Under the pieces are notes generated by a model, which saw only the letters and a program-made list of their open reading frames with translations, did not search any database and was not told the origin of the DNA. A DNA stretch of 64,000 nucleotides from Streptomyces resistomycificus (GTDB lineage: Bacteria > Actinomycetota > Actinomycetes > Streptomycetales > Streptomycetaceae): assembly GCF_001514265.1 (NCBI RefSeq), contig NZ_KQ948990.1, positions 651,967 through 715,966 on the forward strand. Direction: 5' to 3'. The position numbers and the translations under genes are program-made. Shown here in pieces: positions 18,589-26,870 of this stretch; positions within the stretch are counted from its first letter, which is position 1, and every line of letters begins with the position of its first letter.

Positions 18589-19650
18589 GTGACCACTGTG
18601 ACCAAGGAAGCCGGTGCTCCTTCGCCGGCCGACGCGGGCGCCTTCCTCTCGGTGCGGGACCTGCACGTCAGCTTCAAGACCGAGGACGGGATCGTCAGGG
18701 CCGTGGACGGGCTCTCCTTCGACCTGGAGCGCGGCAAGACGCTGGGCATCGTCGGCGAGTCCGGCTCGGGCAAGTCCGTGACCAACCTGACCATCCTGGG
18801 CCTGCACAGCCCGAAGTTCACCACCGTCGAGGGCGAGATCCTCCTGGAGGGCAAGGAGCTGACGACCGCCCGGGAGTCCGAGCTGGAGAAGCTGCGCGGC
18901 AACAAGGTCGCCATGATCTTCCAGGACCCGCTCACCGCCCTGTCGCCGTACTACACGGTGGGCCGGCAGATCGCCGAGCCGTTCATGAAGCACATGGGTG
19001 CCTCCAAGAAGGCGGCGTGGGAGCGGGCGGTGGAGATGCTCGGCAAGGTCGGCATCCCCAACCCCAAGGAACGGGCGAAGGACTACCCGCACCAGTTCTC
19101 CGGCGGCATGCGCCAGCGCGCGATGATCGCGATGGCCCTGGTCTGCGACCCCGACCTGCTGATCGCGGACGAGCCGACCACCGCCCTCGACGTGACCGTC
19201 CAGGCACAGATCCTCGACCTCCTGAACGACCTCCAGCAGGAGTTCGGGTCGGCGATCATCTTCATCACGCACGACCTCGGCGTCATCGCCGACATGGCCG
19301 ACGACATCATGGTGATGTACGCGGGCGGCGCGATCGAGCGCGGCACCACGAACCAGGTCCTCCGCTCCCCGCAACACCCGTACACCTGGGGCCTGCTGAA
19401 CTCCATGCCCCGGCTGGACTCGGACCTCTCGGCCGCGCTCGCGCCGATCCCCGGCGCCCCGCCCTCCCTGCTCACCCCGCCGTCCGGCTGCCGTTTCCAT
19501 CCGCGCTGCACCTTCCAGGACCGCGTCGGCGGCAACCGATGTGTCACCGAACGCCCGCCGCTGGCCCCGGACCGGGCCTCCGCCTGCCATCTCACGGCGG
19601 AGCAGAAGCGGACCATCTTCGTCGAAGAGATCAAGCCCCGCCTGGGCTAG
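18589..19650 (+). CDS. bldKD: BldK ATP-binding protein (OppD type)
   Basis: 353 residues from a GTG. Walker [10 protein letters not shown] (about residues 62-70), Q-loop [11 protein letters not shown], signature [15 protein letters not shown], Walker [13 protein letters not shown] and the switch histidine in [13 protein letters not shown] are all intact. The C-terminal OppD/F extension carries the cysteine-rich [10 protein letters not shown]...RCVTERP motif, which in family members can hold an Fe-S or zinc site. It forms a heterodimer with BldKE to power peptide uptake. Eleven bases separate it from bldKE. Confidence 0.92.
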   Translation: MTTVTKEAGAPSPADAGAFLSVRDLHVSFKTEDGIVRAVDGLSFDLERGKTLGIVGESGSGKSVTNLTILGLHSPKFTTVEGEILLEGKELTTARESELEKLRGNKVAMIFQDPLTALSPYYTVGRQIAEPFMKHMGASKKAAWERAVEMLGKVGIPNPKERAKDYPHQFSGGMRQRAMIAMALVCDPDLLIADEPTTALDVTVQAQILDLLNDLQQEFGSAIIFITHDLGVIADMADDIMVMYAGGAIERGTTNQVLRSPQHPYTWGLLNSMPRLDSDLSAALAPIPGAPPSLLTPPSGCRFHPRCTFQDRVGGNRCVTERPPLAPDRASACHLTAEQKRTIFVEEIKPRLG

Positions 19651-19661
19651 GAGGACCCGTC

Positions 19662-20786
19662 ATGAAAGAGGACCTCGTCCTCCCCGCCCCACGCGAGGCC
19701 GCCACGGACGGCGCCGGTGAACCGCTGCTCGTGGTGGAGGGGCTCCGCAAGCACTTCCCGATCAAGGGCGGCTTCCCGATCCGGCGCACGGTCGGCGCCG
19801 TGCAGGCCGTCGACGGCATCGACCTGACCGTGCGAGCCGGCGAGAGCTTCGGCCTGGTGGGGGAGTCGGGCTGCGGAAAGTCCACGACCGGCCGGCTGAT
19901 CACGCGGCTCCTGGAGCCCACCTCCGGGACCATCTCGTACCGCGGCAAGGACATCACGCACGCCGGCCGCAAGCAGCTCGCGCCGATCAGGTCCGAGATC
20001 CAGATGATCTTCCAGGACCCGTACTCCTCACTCAACCCCCGCCAGACGGTCGGCAAGATCATCTCCGGGCCGATGGAGATCAACGGGATCGAGCCGACGG
20101 GCGGCCGGGAGAAGCGGGTCCGTGAGCTCCTGGAGATCGTCGGCCTCAACCCCGAGCACTACAACCGTTTCCCGCACGAGTTCTCCGGCGGCCAGCGCCA
20201 GCGCATCGGTGTCGCCCGCGCCCTGGCCCTCGAACCGAAGCTGATCGTGGCCGACGAACCGGTCTCCGCACTGGACGTCTCCATCCAGGCACAGGTCGTC
20301 AACCTGCTCCAGAAGGTCCAGCAGGAGCTCGGCATCGCGTTCCTGTTCATCGCCCACGACCTGGCTGTCGTACGGCACTTCTCGCAGCGCGTGGCGGTCA
20401 TGTACCTCGGCAAGGTGATCGAGGTCGGCGACCGCGAATCCATCTACACCCGCCCCCGCCACCCCTACACGCACGCCCTGCTGTCGGCCGTACCCGAGGT
20501 GAACCTGCACGACGAGGAGGCCGGCCGGCGGGAGCGCATCCGGCTGGCCGGCGACGTCCCCTCGCCCATCTCGCCGCCCTCCGGCTGTCGGTTCCGCACC
20601 CGCTGCTGGAAGGCACAGGACAAGTGCGCGGCACAGGAGCCGCCGCTGGTCCGGCTGTCCGGGAACCGCGACGGCCACCTGACGGCCTGTCACTTCCCGG
20701 AGGACCCGACGATCGAGGGCCGCGAGGAGGACATCGTCCTCGACCCGGCGCTGGCCGCGCTGGAGGAGGACATCGAGCGCCCGTAG
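19662..20786 (+). CDS. bldKE: BldK ATP-binding protein (OppF type)
   Basis: 374 residues. The ATG at 19662 is chosen because AGGAGG lies at 19649-19654. Walker [11 protein letters not shown]-loop MIFQDPYSSLNPRQ, signature [15 protein letters not shown], Walker [14 protein letters not shown] and H-loop IAHDLAVVRHFS are intact; the C-terminal [17 protein letters not shown] is the OppF extension. It is the last gene of the operon. Positions 19932-20312 are almost identical to the corresponding part of the paralogue on the other strand (26239-26619), although sequence on either side has diverged, which points to gene conversion. Confidence 0.92.
   Translation: MKEDLVLPAPREAATDGAGEPLLVVEGLRKHFPIKGGFPIRRTVGAVQAVDGIDLTVRAGESFGLVGESGCGKSTTGRLITRLLEPTSGTISYRGKDITHAGRKQLAPIRSEIQMIFQDPYSSLNPRQTVGKIISGPMEINGIEPTGGREKRVRELLEIVGLNPEHYNRFPHEFSGGQRQRIGVARALALEPKLIVADEPVSALDVSIQAQVVNLLQKVQQELGIAFLFIAHDLAVVRHFSQRVAVMYLGKVIEVGDRESIYTRPRHPYTHALLSAVPEVNLHDEEAGRRERIRLAGDVPSPISPPSGCRFRTRCWKAQDKCAAQEPPLVRLSGNRDGHLTACHFPEDPTIEGREEDIVLDPALAALEEDIERP
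19932..20312 (+). repeat. Long inverted repeat, arm 1 (inside bldKE)
   Basis: 381 bp; about nine differences by eye against the reverse complement of 26239-26619. The arms lie in opposite orientation about 5.9 kb apart. A further stretch of about 65 bp near the start of the two genes is also identical. Confidence 0.85.
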
Positions 20787-21096
20787 CCGCAGGCCGGCCG
20801 GCCGCCGGGCACGGTGGCGACGTCCGGTGCGGCGGGGGCGCACGGTCCCCGCTTTCCTCGTCGCCGCACTGCCGGTCAGTCGGCTGCCTGGGACGGTGGC
20901 GATGTCCGGTGCGGCGGGGCGCGCGGCCCTCGCCCTCCTCGTCGCCGTACTGCTCGACGACCGACCCGCAGCCCCGCCTCGTCCTGGAACCGGGACGAGC
21001 TGTCGGCGTCGAGGAAGCACGGGGGTGTCCACCTGCTGCTCCTCGAAGTCGGGCAGGTGAGCGTAACCATGTAGGAGTGAGTGTCGTTGTCGGAGT
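20787..21096. other. Non-coding stretch with an imperfect direct duplication, left flank of the IS607-type element
   Basis: 310 bp between bldKE and the recombinase gene. A unit of about 61-62 bp at 20811-20872 recurs at 20893-20953, both starting ACGGTGGCGA and ending in a TCGTCGCCG-type block. Short frames cover it on several strands but none has a convincing start or family resemblance. The left end of the mobile element probably lies in the last 40-100 bp. No terminator hairpin was found for the bldK operon. Confidence 0.5.
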
Positions 21097-21672
21097 GTGA
21101 ATCTGACGGAATGGGCGAAGACGCAGGGCGTGCATCCGCAGACCGCGTATCGCTGGTTCCGTGAGGGGACGTTGCCGGTACCGGCTCAGCGGGTCGGGCC
21201 GCGCACGATCCTGGTGAACATCGATGCGAACACCACGCCCGAGGCCATCGGCGGTCTGGGCCTGTATGCCCGCGTGCCCTCGCACGATCAGAAGACCGAT
21301 CTGGAACGCCAGGTCGCTCGGCTGTCGGCGTGGGCGGCGAAGGCCGGTCACCGAGTCGTTCGTGTGGAGGCGGAGATCGCTTCCGGGATGGACGGCTGTC
21401 GTTCCAAGGCCCGGCGTCTGCTGGCCGACCCGAACGTGAGCACCGTGGTGGTGGAGCACAAGGACCGGCTCGGCCGGATGAACGTCGAGCTTGTCGAGGC
21501 TGCCTTGTCCGCGACGGGCCGTCGCCTGCTGGTGGTGGATGACGGCGAGGTCGAAGACGACCTGGTGCGGGACATGGTGGAGGTACTGACGTCGTTCTGC
21601 GCCCGTCTGTACGGGCGCAGGTCGGCGAAGAACCGCGCCCGCAAGGCACTGGAAGCGGCCGAACATGGCTGA
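21097..21672 (+). CDS. tnpA: IS607-family serine recombinase (transposase TnpA)
   Basis: 191 residues from a GTG. Residues 1-45 form a MerR-like helix-turn-helix (EWAKTQGVHPQTAYRWFREG). The catalytic resolvase domain begins at GLYARVPSHDQKTDLERQ with the nucleophile Ser62, and continues with EIASGMDGCRSKARRLL and VVVEHKDRLGRMNVELVE, which holds the conserved Arg residues. Small size and N-terminal DNA-binding domain are diagnostic of IS607 rather than of large serine integrases. It overlaps the next gene by 8 bp, implying coupled translation. All key motifs seem intact, so it may be active. Confidence 0.92.
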   Translation: MNLTEWAKTQGVHPQTAYRWFREGTLPVPAQRVGPRTILVNIDANTTPEAIGGLGLYARVPSHDQKTDLERQVARLSAWAAKAGHRVVRVEAEIASGMDGCRSKARRLLADPNVSTVVVEHKDRLGRMNVELVEAALSATGRRLLVVDDGEVEDDLVRDMVEVLTSFCARLYGRRSAKNRARKALEAAEHG

Positions 21673-23293
21673 CCTCCGCCCGATCGCCGTGCCGTTCGTC
21701 GCCCTCGGCCCGTCCGGTGTGGCGGTTCGTACCCGGCTGGGGGACCTCACGCCCTCGGATGAGAAGGTTCTGCGCTTGGTGGGTGCGCACTTGGGCTCGC
21801 TCGCCTCGAAGGACCTTAAAACGCGTTGCGCCGACGGCCTGGAGCACTCCACCGAGTCATGGGCGGCCCGTAAGCGGGACCTGACGGCCCAGTCGTCGTC
21901 CAGGTGGGCCGGGTCGATCACGAAGGCCACGCATGACCAGTGGGCGCTCGCCCGGCGCGGCCAGGCCGCACACGTGCAGTCCCTCGAAGCCGGTATCACG
22001 ACGATCCGGCACCGGCTGTCGCTGCCGGTCGGGCAGAAGGGCACCAAGCGGACTTTGGGCGGCTACCGCTCGGCGCACGAGTGGTTCCACAAAGCGCGCC
22101 GCCTGCATGTGCTGGAGGACCGGCTCGACCGTGTTCGGGCCGACCGGGAAGCGGGCCGGGTGCAGGTCGTGCGTGGCGGTAAACGTCTGCTGGGCACCCG
22201 TGACAACCTCGACAAGGCGCAGCTCACCGAGGCCCAGTGGCGTGAGCGGTGGGAAGCCGGGCGCTGGTTCCTGAAGGCGGACGGCGAGTCGGGGAAAAGG
22301 TTCGGCAACGAGACGATCCGCATCACGCCCGGGGGCGAAGTATCGATCAAACTCCCGGCCCCGCTCGCCGGCCTGGCGAACGCCGAGCACGGCCGGTACG
22401 TACTCGCTGCGAAGGTGCGATTCCCTCACCGGGGGCATGAGTGGGCCGACCGCGTGGAGGCCAACCGGGCCGTGGCCTACCGCATCCACTACCACACGGA
22501 GCGCGGGCGCTGGTACGTGGACGCCTCCTGGCAGATCCCCCCCACCAAGACCATCCCACTCAAAGCCGCCCTCGCCGATGGCGTGATCGGTGTGGACACC
22601 AACGCCGATCACCTCGCCGCATGGCGCCTGGACACTCACGGCAACCCGACTGGCCGGCCGCGCCGGTTCTTCTACGACCTGTCCGGCAACGCCCAGCACC
22701 GCGACGCCCAGCTACGTCACGCCCTCACGCGGCTGCTGAACTGGGCCAAGACCTGCGGCGTCAAGGCCATCGCGGTCGAAGACCTCGACTTCCAGGCCGA
22801 GAAAACCAGAGAGAAGCACGGTCGCAAGCGCCGATTCCGGCAACTCATCTCCAGCATGCCGACCGGCAGGCTCCGCGCCCGGCTGACCTCCATGGCCGAC
22901 GCCACAGGTATCGCGATCATCGCCGTGGACCCGGCCTACACGAGCAAGTGGGGCGCCCAGCACTGGCAAAAGCCCATGGCCGGCCCCACCCGTAAGACCA
23001 CCCGGCACGATGCGGCGAGCATCGCGATCGGACGACGCGCCCAAGGTCACCCGATCCGGCGACGGACGACACCGCCCCGTGCACACCAGAGCGATGTGCA
23101 CGAGCATCGGACCGTCCAGGCCGACCGGCGTGCCCCTGGACGTGAGGGACCCCGCCCCCGCATCCCCGGACCACGGACACGATCCGTGCCGCCGGACGCG
23201 GCGCGTACGCGGGCAACCAGGACATCCACAACCGTTCGGGGTGTCCGCAGTGACCAGGTATGGGTCCAAGACTCACTCCTGCTCACTGATTAG
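21665..23293 (+). CDS. tnpB: TnpB-like RuvC nuclease lacking the zinc finger
   Basis: 542 residues from an ATG. The RuvC-like triad is visible as D311 (GVIGVDTNADHLA), E372 (IAVEDLDF) and D449 (TRHDAASIAIG). Typical TnpB has a CxxC...CxxC zinc finger between RuvC II and III; here that segment reads AYTSKWGAQHWQKPMAGPT with no cysteine at all. The N-terminal half (about 300 residues before RuvC I) is longer than in standard TnpB of about 400 residues. The last 85 residues after RuvC III are Arg/Pro/Thr-rich and look more like a translated structural RNA region than a folded domain. Standard TnpB is an RNA-guided DNA nuclease; whether this variant is one is not known to me. Confidence 0.85.
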   Translation: MADLRPIAVPFVALGPSGVAVRTRLGDLTPSDEKVLRLVGAHLGSLASKDLKTRCADGLEHSTESWAARKRDLTAQSSSRWAGSITKATHDQWALARRGQAAHVQSLEAGITTIRHRLSLPVGQKGTKRTLGGYRSAHEWFHKARRLHVLEDRLDRVRADREAGRVQVVRGGKRLLGTRDNLDKAQLTEAQWRERWEAGRWFLKADGESGKRFGNETIRITPGGEVSIKLPAPLAGLANAEHGRYVLAAKVRFPHRGHEWADRVEANRAVAYRIHYHTERGRWYVDASWQIPPTKTIPLKAALADGVIGVDTNADHLAAWRLDTHGNPTGRPRRFFYDLSGNAQHRDAQLRHALTRLLNWAKTCGVKAIAVEDLDFQAEKTREKHGRKRRFRQLISSMPTGRLRARLTSMADATGIAIIAVDPAYTSKWGAQHWQKPMAGPTRKTTRHDAASIAIGRRAQGHPIRRRTTPPRAHQSDVHEHRTVQADRRAPGREGPRPRIPGPRTRSVPPDAARTRATRTSTTVRGVRSDQVWVQDSLLLTD

Positions 23294-23591
23294 GAACGGT
23301 GGACCGGCTGAGCACCTGCGCAGTCGTCCGGTTCCGCACCCGACGTCCAGGGCGGATCGGGCCGACACCACGGAGCCGAGGCAGAAGTCGCCCCCCGCCT
23401 GCCCGGGTTCGGCGTCTCGTGCAGCGCGAGGCGCAGACGGCCTCCAGCGCGTTCGACGCCGCCGGCACGGTCCCGGGGCCCGCGAACGACCGATCAACCG
23501 TCGCGGCGGTCTGTCACGCCGGGGTGCGGCGGATGACAGGATCGGGAGTTCGCACGGGGTCGTCCGCACGGGACGCGGGAAGGGGCGGGAG

Positions 23592-24008
23592 TTGCTGCAT
23601 CACGTGGAGCTGTGGGTGCAGGACCTGGGGCGCGCGGCGGGACCGTGGGGATGGCTGCTGGAACGCCTGGGCTACGAGCAGTACCAGAGCTGGGCCGACG
23701 GCCGCAGCTGGCGGGCGGGGGAGACGTACATCGTCCTCGAACAGTCACCGGCGCTGCGCCCCGGCGAGCCGTACGACCGGATGCGGCCGGGCCTGAACCA
23801 CCTGGCCTTCCACGTGCCGAGCCGCGCGGACCTCGACGCCCTGGCCGGGGCGGCGCCGGAACACGGCTGGACCCTGATGTTCCCCGACCGCCACCCCTAC
23901 GCGGGCGGACCCGGCCACTGCGCCGGATATCTGGAGAACGGGGACGGTTTCGAGGTGGAGCTGGTGGCGCGGGAGGGCGGGCGCAGCCCGGCGAGCGGAA
24001 CCGGGTGA
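23592..24008 (+). CDS. VOC (glyoxalase/dioxygenase fold) family protein
   Basis: 138 residues assuming the TTG at 23592, preceded by AAGGGGCGGGAG and starting right at the domain (LHHVELWVQDLGRAAG); the frame is open further upstream but is unlike coding sequence. Two beta-alpha-beta-beta-beta modules are visible, with likely metal ligands His in LHHVELWV, Glu in YIVLEQSP, His in LNHLAFHV and Glu in GFEVELVA. The reaction is unknown; relatives include glyoxalases and resistance proteins. Its stop codon lies inside the first unit of a 13-bp tandem repeat, so the C-terminus may vary between strains. Confidence 0.72.
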   Translation: MLHHVELWVQDLGRAAGPWGWLLERLGYEQYQSWADGRSWRAGETYIVLEQSPALRPGEPYDRMRPGLNHLAFHVPSRADLDALAGAAPEHGWTLMFPDRHPYAGGPGHCAGYLENGDGFEVELVAREGGRSPASGTG

Positions 24009-24114
24009 CGGAACCGGGTGACGGAACCGGGTGACGGAACCGGGTGACGGAACCGGGTGACGGAACCGGGTGACGGAACCGGCTGACGGAACCGGGTGAC
24101 GGAACCGGCTGACG
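23998..24114. repeat. 13-bp tandem repeat, nine copies
   Basis: Nine copies of CGGAACCGGGTGA, two of them with GGCTGA in place of GGGTGA. The array starts inside the last codons of the VOC gene and fills the gap to the next gene. Because 13 is not a multiple of three it cannot be coding throughout; each unit ends in TGA. Confidence 0.95.
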
Positions 24115-24169
24115 GGCGGCTCGCTTAATGGTTCGACAATCGGACGCCGGTCCGGGATGCTCACCGTCG

Positions 24170-24673
24170 ATGACAAGAACAGACACTCCTCCCGCGTGGG
24201 ACGAGCGCACCCAGCTGACCACCTTCCTCGACTACGCCCGTGACACCGCCCGTGCCAAGTGCGAGGACGTCTCGGCGGAGAACGCCCGCAAGGCGCCCCT
24301 GCCGGGTTCGCCGCTGATGACCCTGAGCGGACTGGTCAACCACCTCCGCTGGGTCGAGTACTACTGGTTCCAGGTGGTCTTCCTCGGCGAGGAGGACAAG
24401 GGCCCCTGGACGGACGAGGACCCCGACCGCGAGATGCGCATCGCGGTGGACTTCCCGCTCTCCGACGTCCTCACGGAGTACGCCGAACAGGCCGCCCGTT
24501 ACCGCGAGTTGGTCGCCGCCCACGACCTCGACGCCAAGGCCGAGCGCTCGAACGGCGACGGCCGTCGGGTCGACCTCCGCTGGATCCTCCTCCACCTGAT
24601 CGAGGAGACGGCCCGGCACAACGGCCACCTGGACATCGTGCGCGAACTGGTCGACGGGCGCACCGGAGTGTGA
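24170..24673 (+). CDS. DinB / DUF664 family protein
   Basis: 167 residues from the ATG at 24170. A four-helix bundle is predicted, with a likely metal triad of His in LSGLVNHLRWVEYYWF and the HLIEETARHNGHLDIVREL motif near the C-terminus that is typical of DUF664/DinB-like proteins. Some family members are mycothiol- or bacillithiol-dependent transferases, which is compatible with mshB elsewhere in this window, but the actual substrate is unknown. It is separated from the VOC gene by the repeat array and has no clear operon partner. Confidence 0.8.
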   Translation: MTRTDTPPAWDERTQLTTFLDYARDTARAKCEDVSAENARKAPLPGSPLMTLSGLVNHLRWVEYYWFQVVFLGEEDKGPWTDEDPDREMRIAVDFPLSDVLTEYAEQAARYRELVAAHDLDAKAERSNGDGRRVDLRWILLHLIEETARHNGHLDIVRELVDGRTGV

Positions 24674-24847
24674 GGCTTTGGGTGGAGTCTCAAATGTGCC
24701 GGGCCCTCAGGCGGGCCGGCCGAGTCGCTCACTCCCCGGCGGGGAGGCGCAGGTGAGGATCCGTCCTGACCGTCGGCCGGTCAGGACGGAAGATTTCATG
24801 TCGGCGTCGATTCCCCCCAAGACACTACGTCGGAGGCGACGAAAAAA

Positions 24848-25324
24848 TCAGTACTTGATGACCCATGTCATCTTCTTCCGCCCGGGGGAATTTCCGGTGC
24901 CGGTGCTCTTGCCGCACTTCACCTGTCCGCTGACCACCTTGAGGTAGCTGCACTTCGTGGAGAAGATGGTCGTCTTGGCGTTGTTGCGGAGGCTTGCCCA
25001 AGTCCAGCCCTGTGCCTTGTCGCAGGTGCGAGCGTACAAGGCCTTTTCCTTGCCGGAATGAGCCAGGCACCAGCCGGCACGGTTGTACTCCGTGTAGAGC
25101 TTGGATCCGTTGTTCCCCCACCACTGCTTCTTCGTGTTCTTACACGTCGCCTGCGTTATCTTCTCGTCCTTCCAGTTCATCTGTAGGCACTTTCCAGTGG
25201 CCTGGTTGACGAGGTGGAAGGCGGTGCCACCGCCCGCAGCCTGTGCAGGTGAAACGGAGCCCAGAACCGAGACTCCGAGGGCGAAGGCTCCGGCGGAAAT
25301 CCCCAGTTTCTTGATGCTCTTCAC
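24848..25324 (-). CDS. Small secreted protein with ricin-type beta-trefoil features
   Basis: 158 residues from a GTG at 25324 (GTGAAGAGC). A Sec signal peptide runs KSIKKLGISAGAFALGVSVL and ends at SPAQA-A (about residue 29). The mature part has six cysteines in ATGKCLQMNW, QATCKN, AGWCLAHSG, ARTCDKA, STKCSYL and VKCGKS, with QW/W spacing and WTWASL reminiscent of RICIN lectin repeats. A sugar-binding role is inferred. It is unusually Lys/Asn-rich for this chromosome, uses codons less GC-biased than its neighbours, and is flanked by gene-poor DNA, consistent with accessory origin. Confidence 0.65.
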   Translation of the reverse strand: MKSIKKLGISAGAFALGVSVLGSVSPAQAAGGGTAFHLVNQATGKCLQMNWKDEKITQATCKNTKKQWWGNNGSKLYTEYNRAGWCLAHSGKEKALYARTCDKAQGWTWASLRNNAKTTIFSTKCSYLKVVSGQVKCGKSTGTGNSPGRKKMTWVIKY

Positions 25325-25797
25325 AGTGATCCACTCGCTTCCTGGTGTGACGGCGACCATGCGTTATGCAGATCATTCTTACTGCCGTGCACCTGACAGC
25401 AGGGGGACTTGAGGAACCTCAGAGGTGGGAACCCCTAATTTTGCATGGAGTTGCCGACTGATCGGTCGAGCGGAGGGGCGCGCGCCTTGCGAACGGAATA
25501 CCGATGCGGCCCAGCACAGTCCGGATCGACTGGGGTGGTGATGGATCGACCATGCATCGCAGGGCAGGGTCCAGGGCTGACCCCACAGCCGCGGATGGCG
25601 CTTGGCTCAAATTGAGGAGCGCGGCCGTGGGCTGCGGACTCGATCTCGCAATCCCGCCTTGGCCGGACATGGCATGAGAAGGCCCGCACCCCGGGGAGGG
25701 GCGCGGGCCTTCGTCCCCTGGATCGGACGTTCGTGGGCTCGGGTCAATGGGCCGGGAAAGTCCGTTCCATCAGGGGGCGGCTGACCAAAGGGGTGTG
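25325..25797. other. Gene-poor stretch between the lectin gene and the second BldK operon
   Basis: About 470 bp. It holds the upstream region of the lectin gene (to about 25440), a segment with degenerate short frames on both strands (25440-25675), and a terminator hairpin at 25678. A plus-strand frame ending AWLKLRSAAVGCGLDLAIPP before 25677 looks like a gene tail without a start. I could not assign it. Confidence 0.45.
25678..25712. terminator. Hairpin downstream of the second BldK operon
   Basis: GAAGGCCCGC and GCGGGCCTTC form a perfect 10-bp stem with a G/C-rich 15-base loop. It lies 85 bp past the stop of the last ATPase gene, the expected place for the operon terminator. There is no T-run, as is common in this genus. 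Confidence 0.65.
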
Positions 25798-26844
25798 TCA
25801 GGCCGCCGCCTGGGGGTCCTTGGAGAGACGGGGAGCCGGAACGGTTCCGTCCGTCTCAGGGTAGTGGCAGGCGGTGAGGTGGCCGGGCTTGTTGCCCTCG
25901 ACCTGGACCAGCGGCGGGGCCTCGCTCGCGCACTTGTCCGTCGCCTTCCAGCAGCGCGTACGGAAGCGGCAGCCGGAGGGCGGGTTGATCGGGGACGGCA
26001 CGTCGCCCTTGAGGAGGATACGCTCCCGGGCCGGCACGTCGTCCGCGGTGGCCTCGGGCACGGCGGACAGCAGGGCCCGCGTGTAAGGGTGGCGCGGATT
26101 GCCGTAGAGGTCGTCCCGGTCCGCGATCTCGACGATCTTGCCGAGGTACATGACCGCCACGCGCTGCGAGAAGTGGCGGACGATCGCCAGGTCGTGGGCG
26201 ATGAAGACGAAGGCGATGCCCAGGTCCTTCTGCACCTGCTGGAGCAGGTTGACGACCTGTGCCTGGATGGAGACGTCCAGTGCGGAGACCGGCTCGTCGG
26301 CCACGATCAGCTTCGGTTCGAGGGCCAGCGCGCGGGCGACACCGATGCGCTGGCGCTGGCCGCCGGAGAACTCGTGCGGGAAGCGGTTGTAGTGCTCGGG
26401 GTTGAGGCCGACGATCTCCAGGAGCTCACGGACCCGCTTCTCCCGGCCGCCCGTCGGCTCGATCCCGTTGATCTCCATCGGCCCGGAGATGATCTTGCCG
26501 ACCGTCTGCCGCGGGTTCAGGGACGCGTACGGGTCCTGGAAGATCATCTGGATCTCGGACCTGATCGGCGCGAGCTGCTTGCGGCCGGCGTGCGTGATGT
26601 CCTTGCCGCGGTACGAGATCTTGCCGCCCGTCGGCTCCAGGAGCCGCGTGATCAGCCGGCCGGTCGTCGACTTGCCGCAGCCGGACTCGCCGACCAGGCC
26701 CAGGCTCTCGCCCTCGGCGACCGAGAAGTCGAGCCCGTCGACGGCCTGCACGGCGCCGACCGTGCGCCGGATCGGGAAGCCGCCCTTGATCGGGAAGTGT
26801 TTGGTCAGACCGCTGACGTCCAGGAGGGGGTTCGCGTTGCTCAT
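25798..26844 (-). CDS. Second BldK-type importer: ATP-binding protein (OppF type)
   Basis: 348 residues; the ATG at 26844 gives MSNANPLLDVSGLTKHFPIKGG. Walker [11 protein letters not shown]-loop MIFQDPYASLNPRQ, signature [15 protein letters not shown], Walker [14 protein letters not shown] and the OppF cysteine motif [17 protein letters not shown] are intact. The paralogue is bldKE on the other strand; residues around the Q-loop to Walker B are almost identical to it at DNA level. It is the last gene of the operon, 26 bp after the OppD-type gene. Confidence 0.92.
   Translation of the reverse strand: MSNANPLLDVSGLTKHFPIKGGFPIRRTVGAVQAVDGLDFSVAEGESLGLVGESGCGKSTTGRLITRLLEPTGGKISYRGKDITHAGRKQLAPIRSEIQMIFQDPYASLNPRQTVGKIISGPMEINGIEPTGGREKRVRELLEIVGLNPEHYNRFPHEFSGGQRQRIGVARALALEPKLIVADEPVSALDVSIQAQVVNLLQQVQKDLGIAFVFIAHDLAIVRHFSQRVAVMYLGKIVEIADRDDLYGNPRHPYTRALLSAVPEATADDVPARERILLKGDVPSPINPPSGCRFRTRCWKATDKCASEAPPLVQVEGNKPGHLTACHYPETDGTVPAPRLSKDPQAAA
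26239..26619 (-). repeat. Long inverted repeat, arm 2 (inside the second OppF-type gene)
   Basis: Reverse complement of bldKE 19932-20312 with about nine differences by eye, equal length and no gaps. Sequence just outside the arm drifts to ordinary paralogue divergence. Confidence 0.85.
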
Positions 26845-26870
26845 GATGGTGAAGTCCCGTCTCGTGTCCG

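Larger units (their letters stand above)
21060..23295 (+). mobile_element. IS607-type insertion sequence (approximate ends)
   Basis: Two overlapping genes, a small serine recombinase with an N-terminal helix-turn-helix and a TnpB-like protein, in the order and orientation typical of IS607. Elements of this group lack terminal inverted repeats and make no large target duplication, so the ends cannot be fixed by inspection. The right end is placed just after the tnpB-like stop because the ending DSLLLTD looks conserved among related elements as I remember them. Confidence 0.75.

Noticed and set aside
20624..21100. Open frame crossing the end of bldKE and the gap
   Set aside because: Overlaps bldKE in another frame and uses shadow codon composition; no ribosome site.
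23998..24114. 13-bp repeats as an origin or iteron cluster
   Set aside because: Pure head-to-tail array with no DnaA boxes, no AT-rich unwinding region and no replication gene nearby; slippage is simpler.
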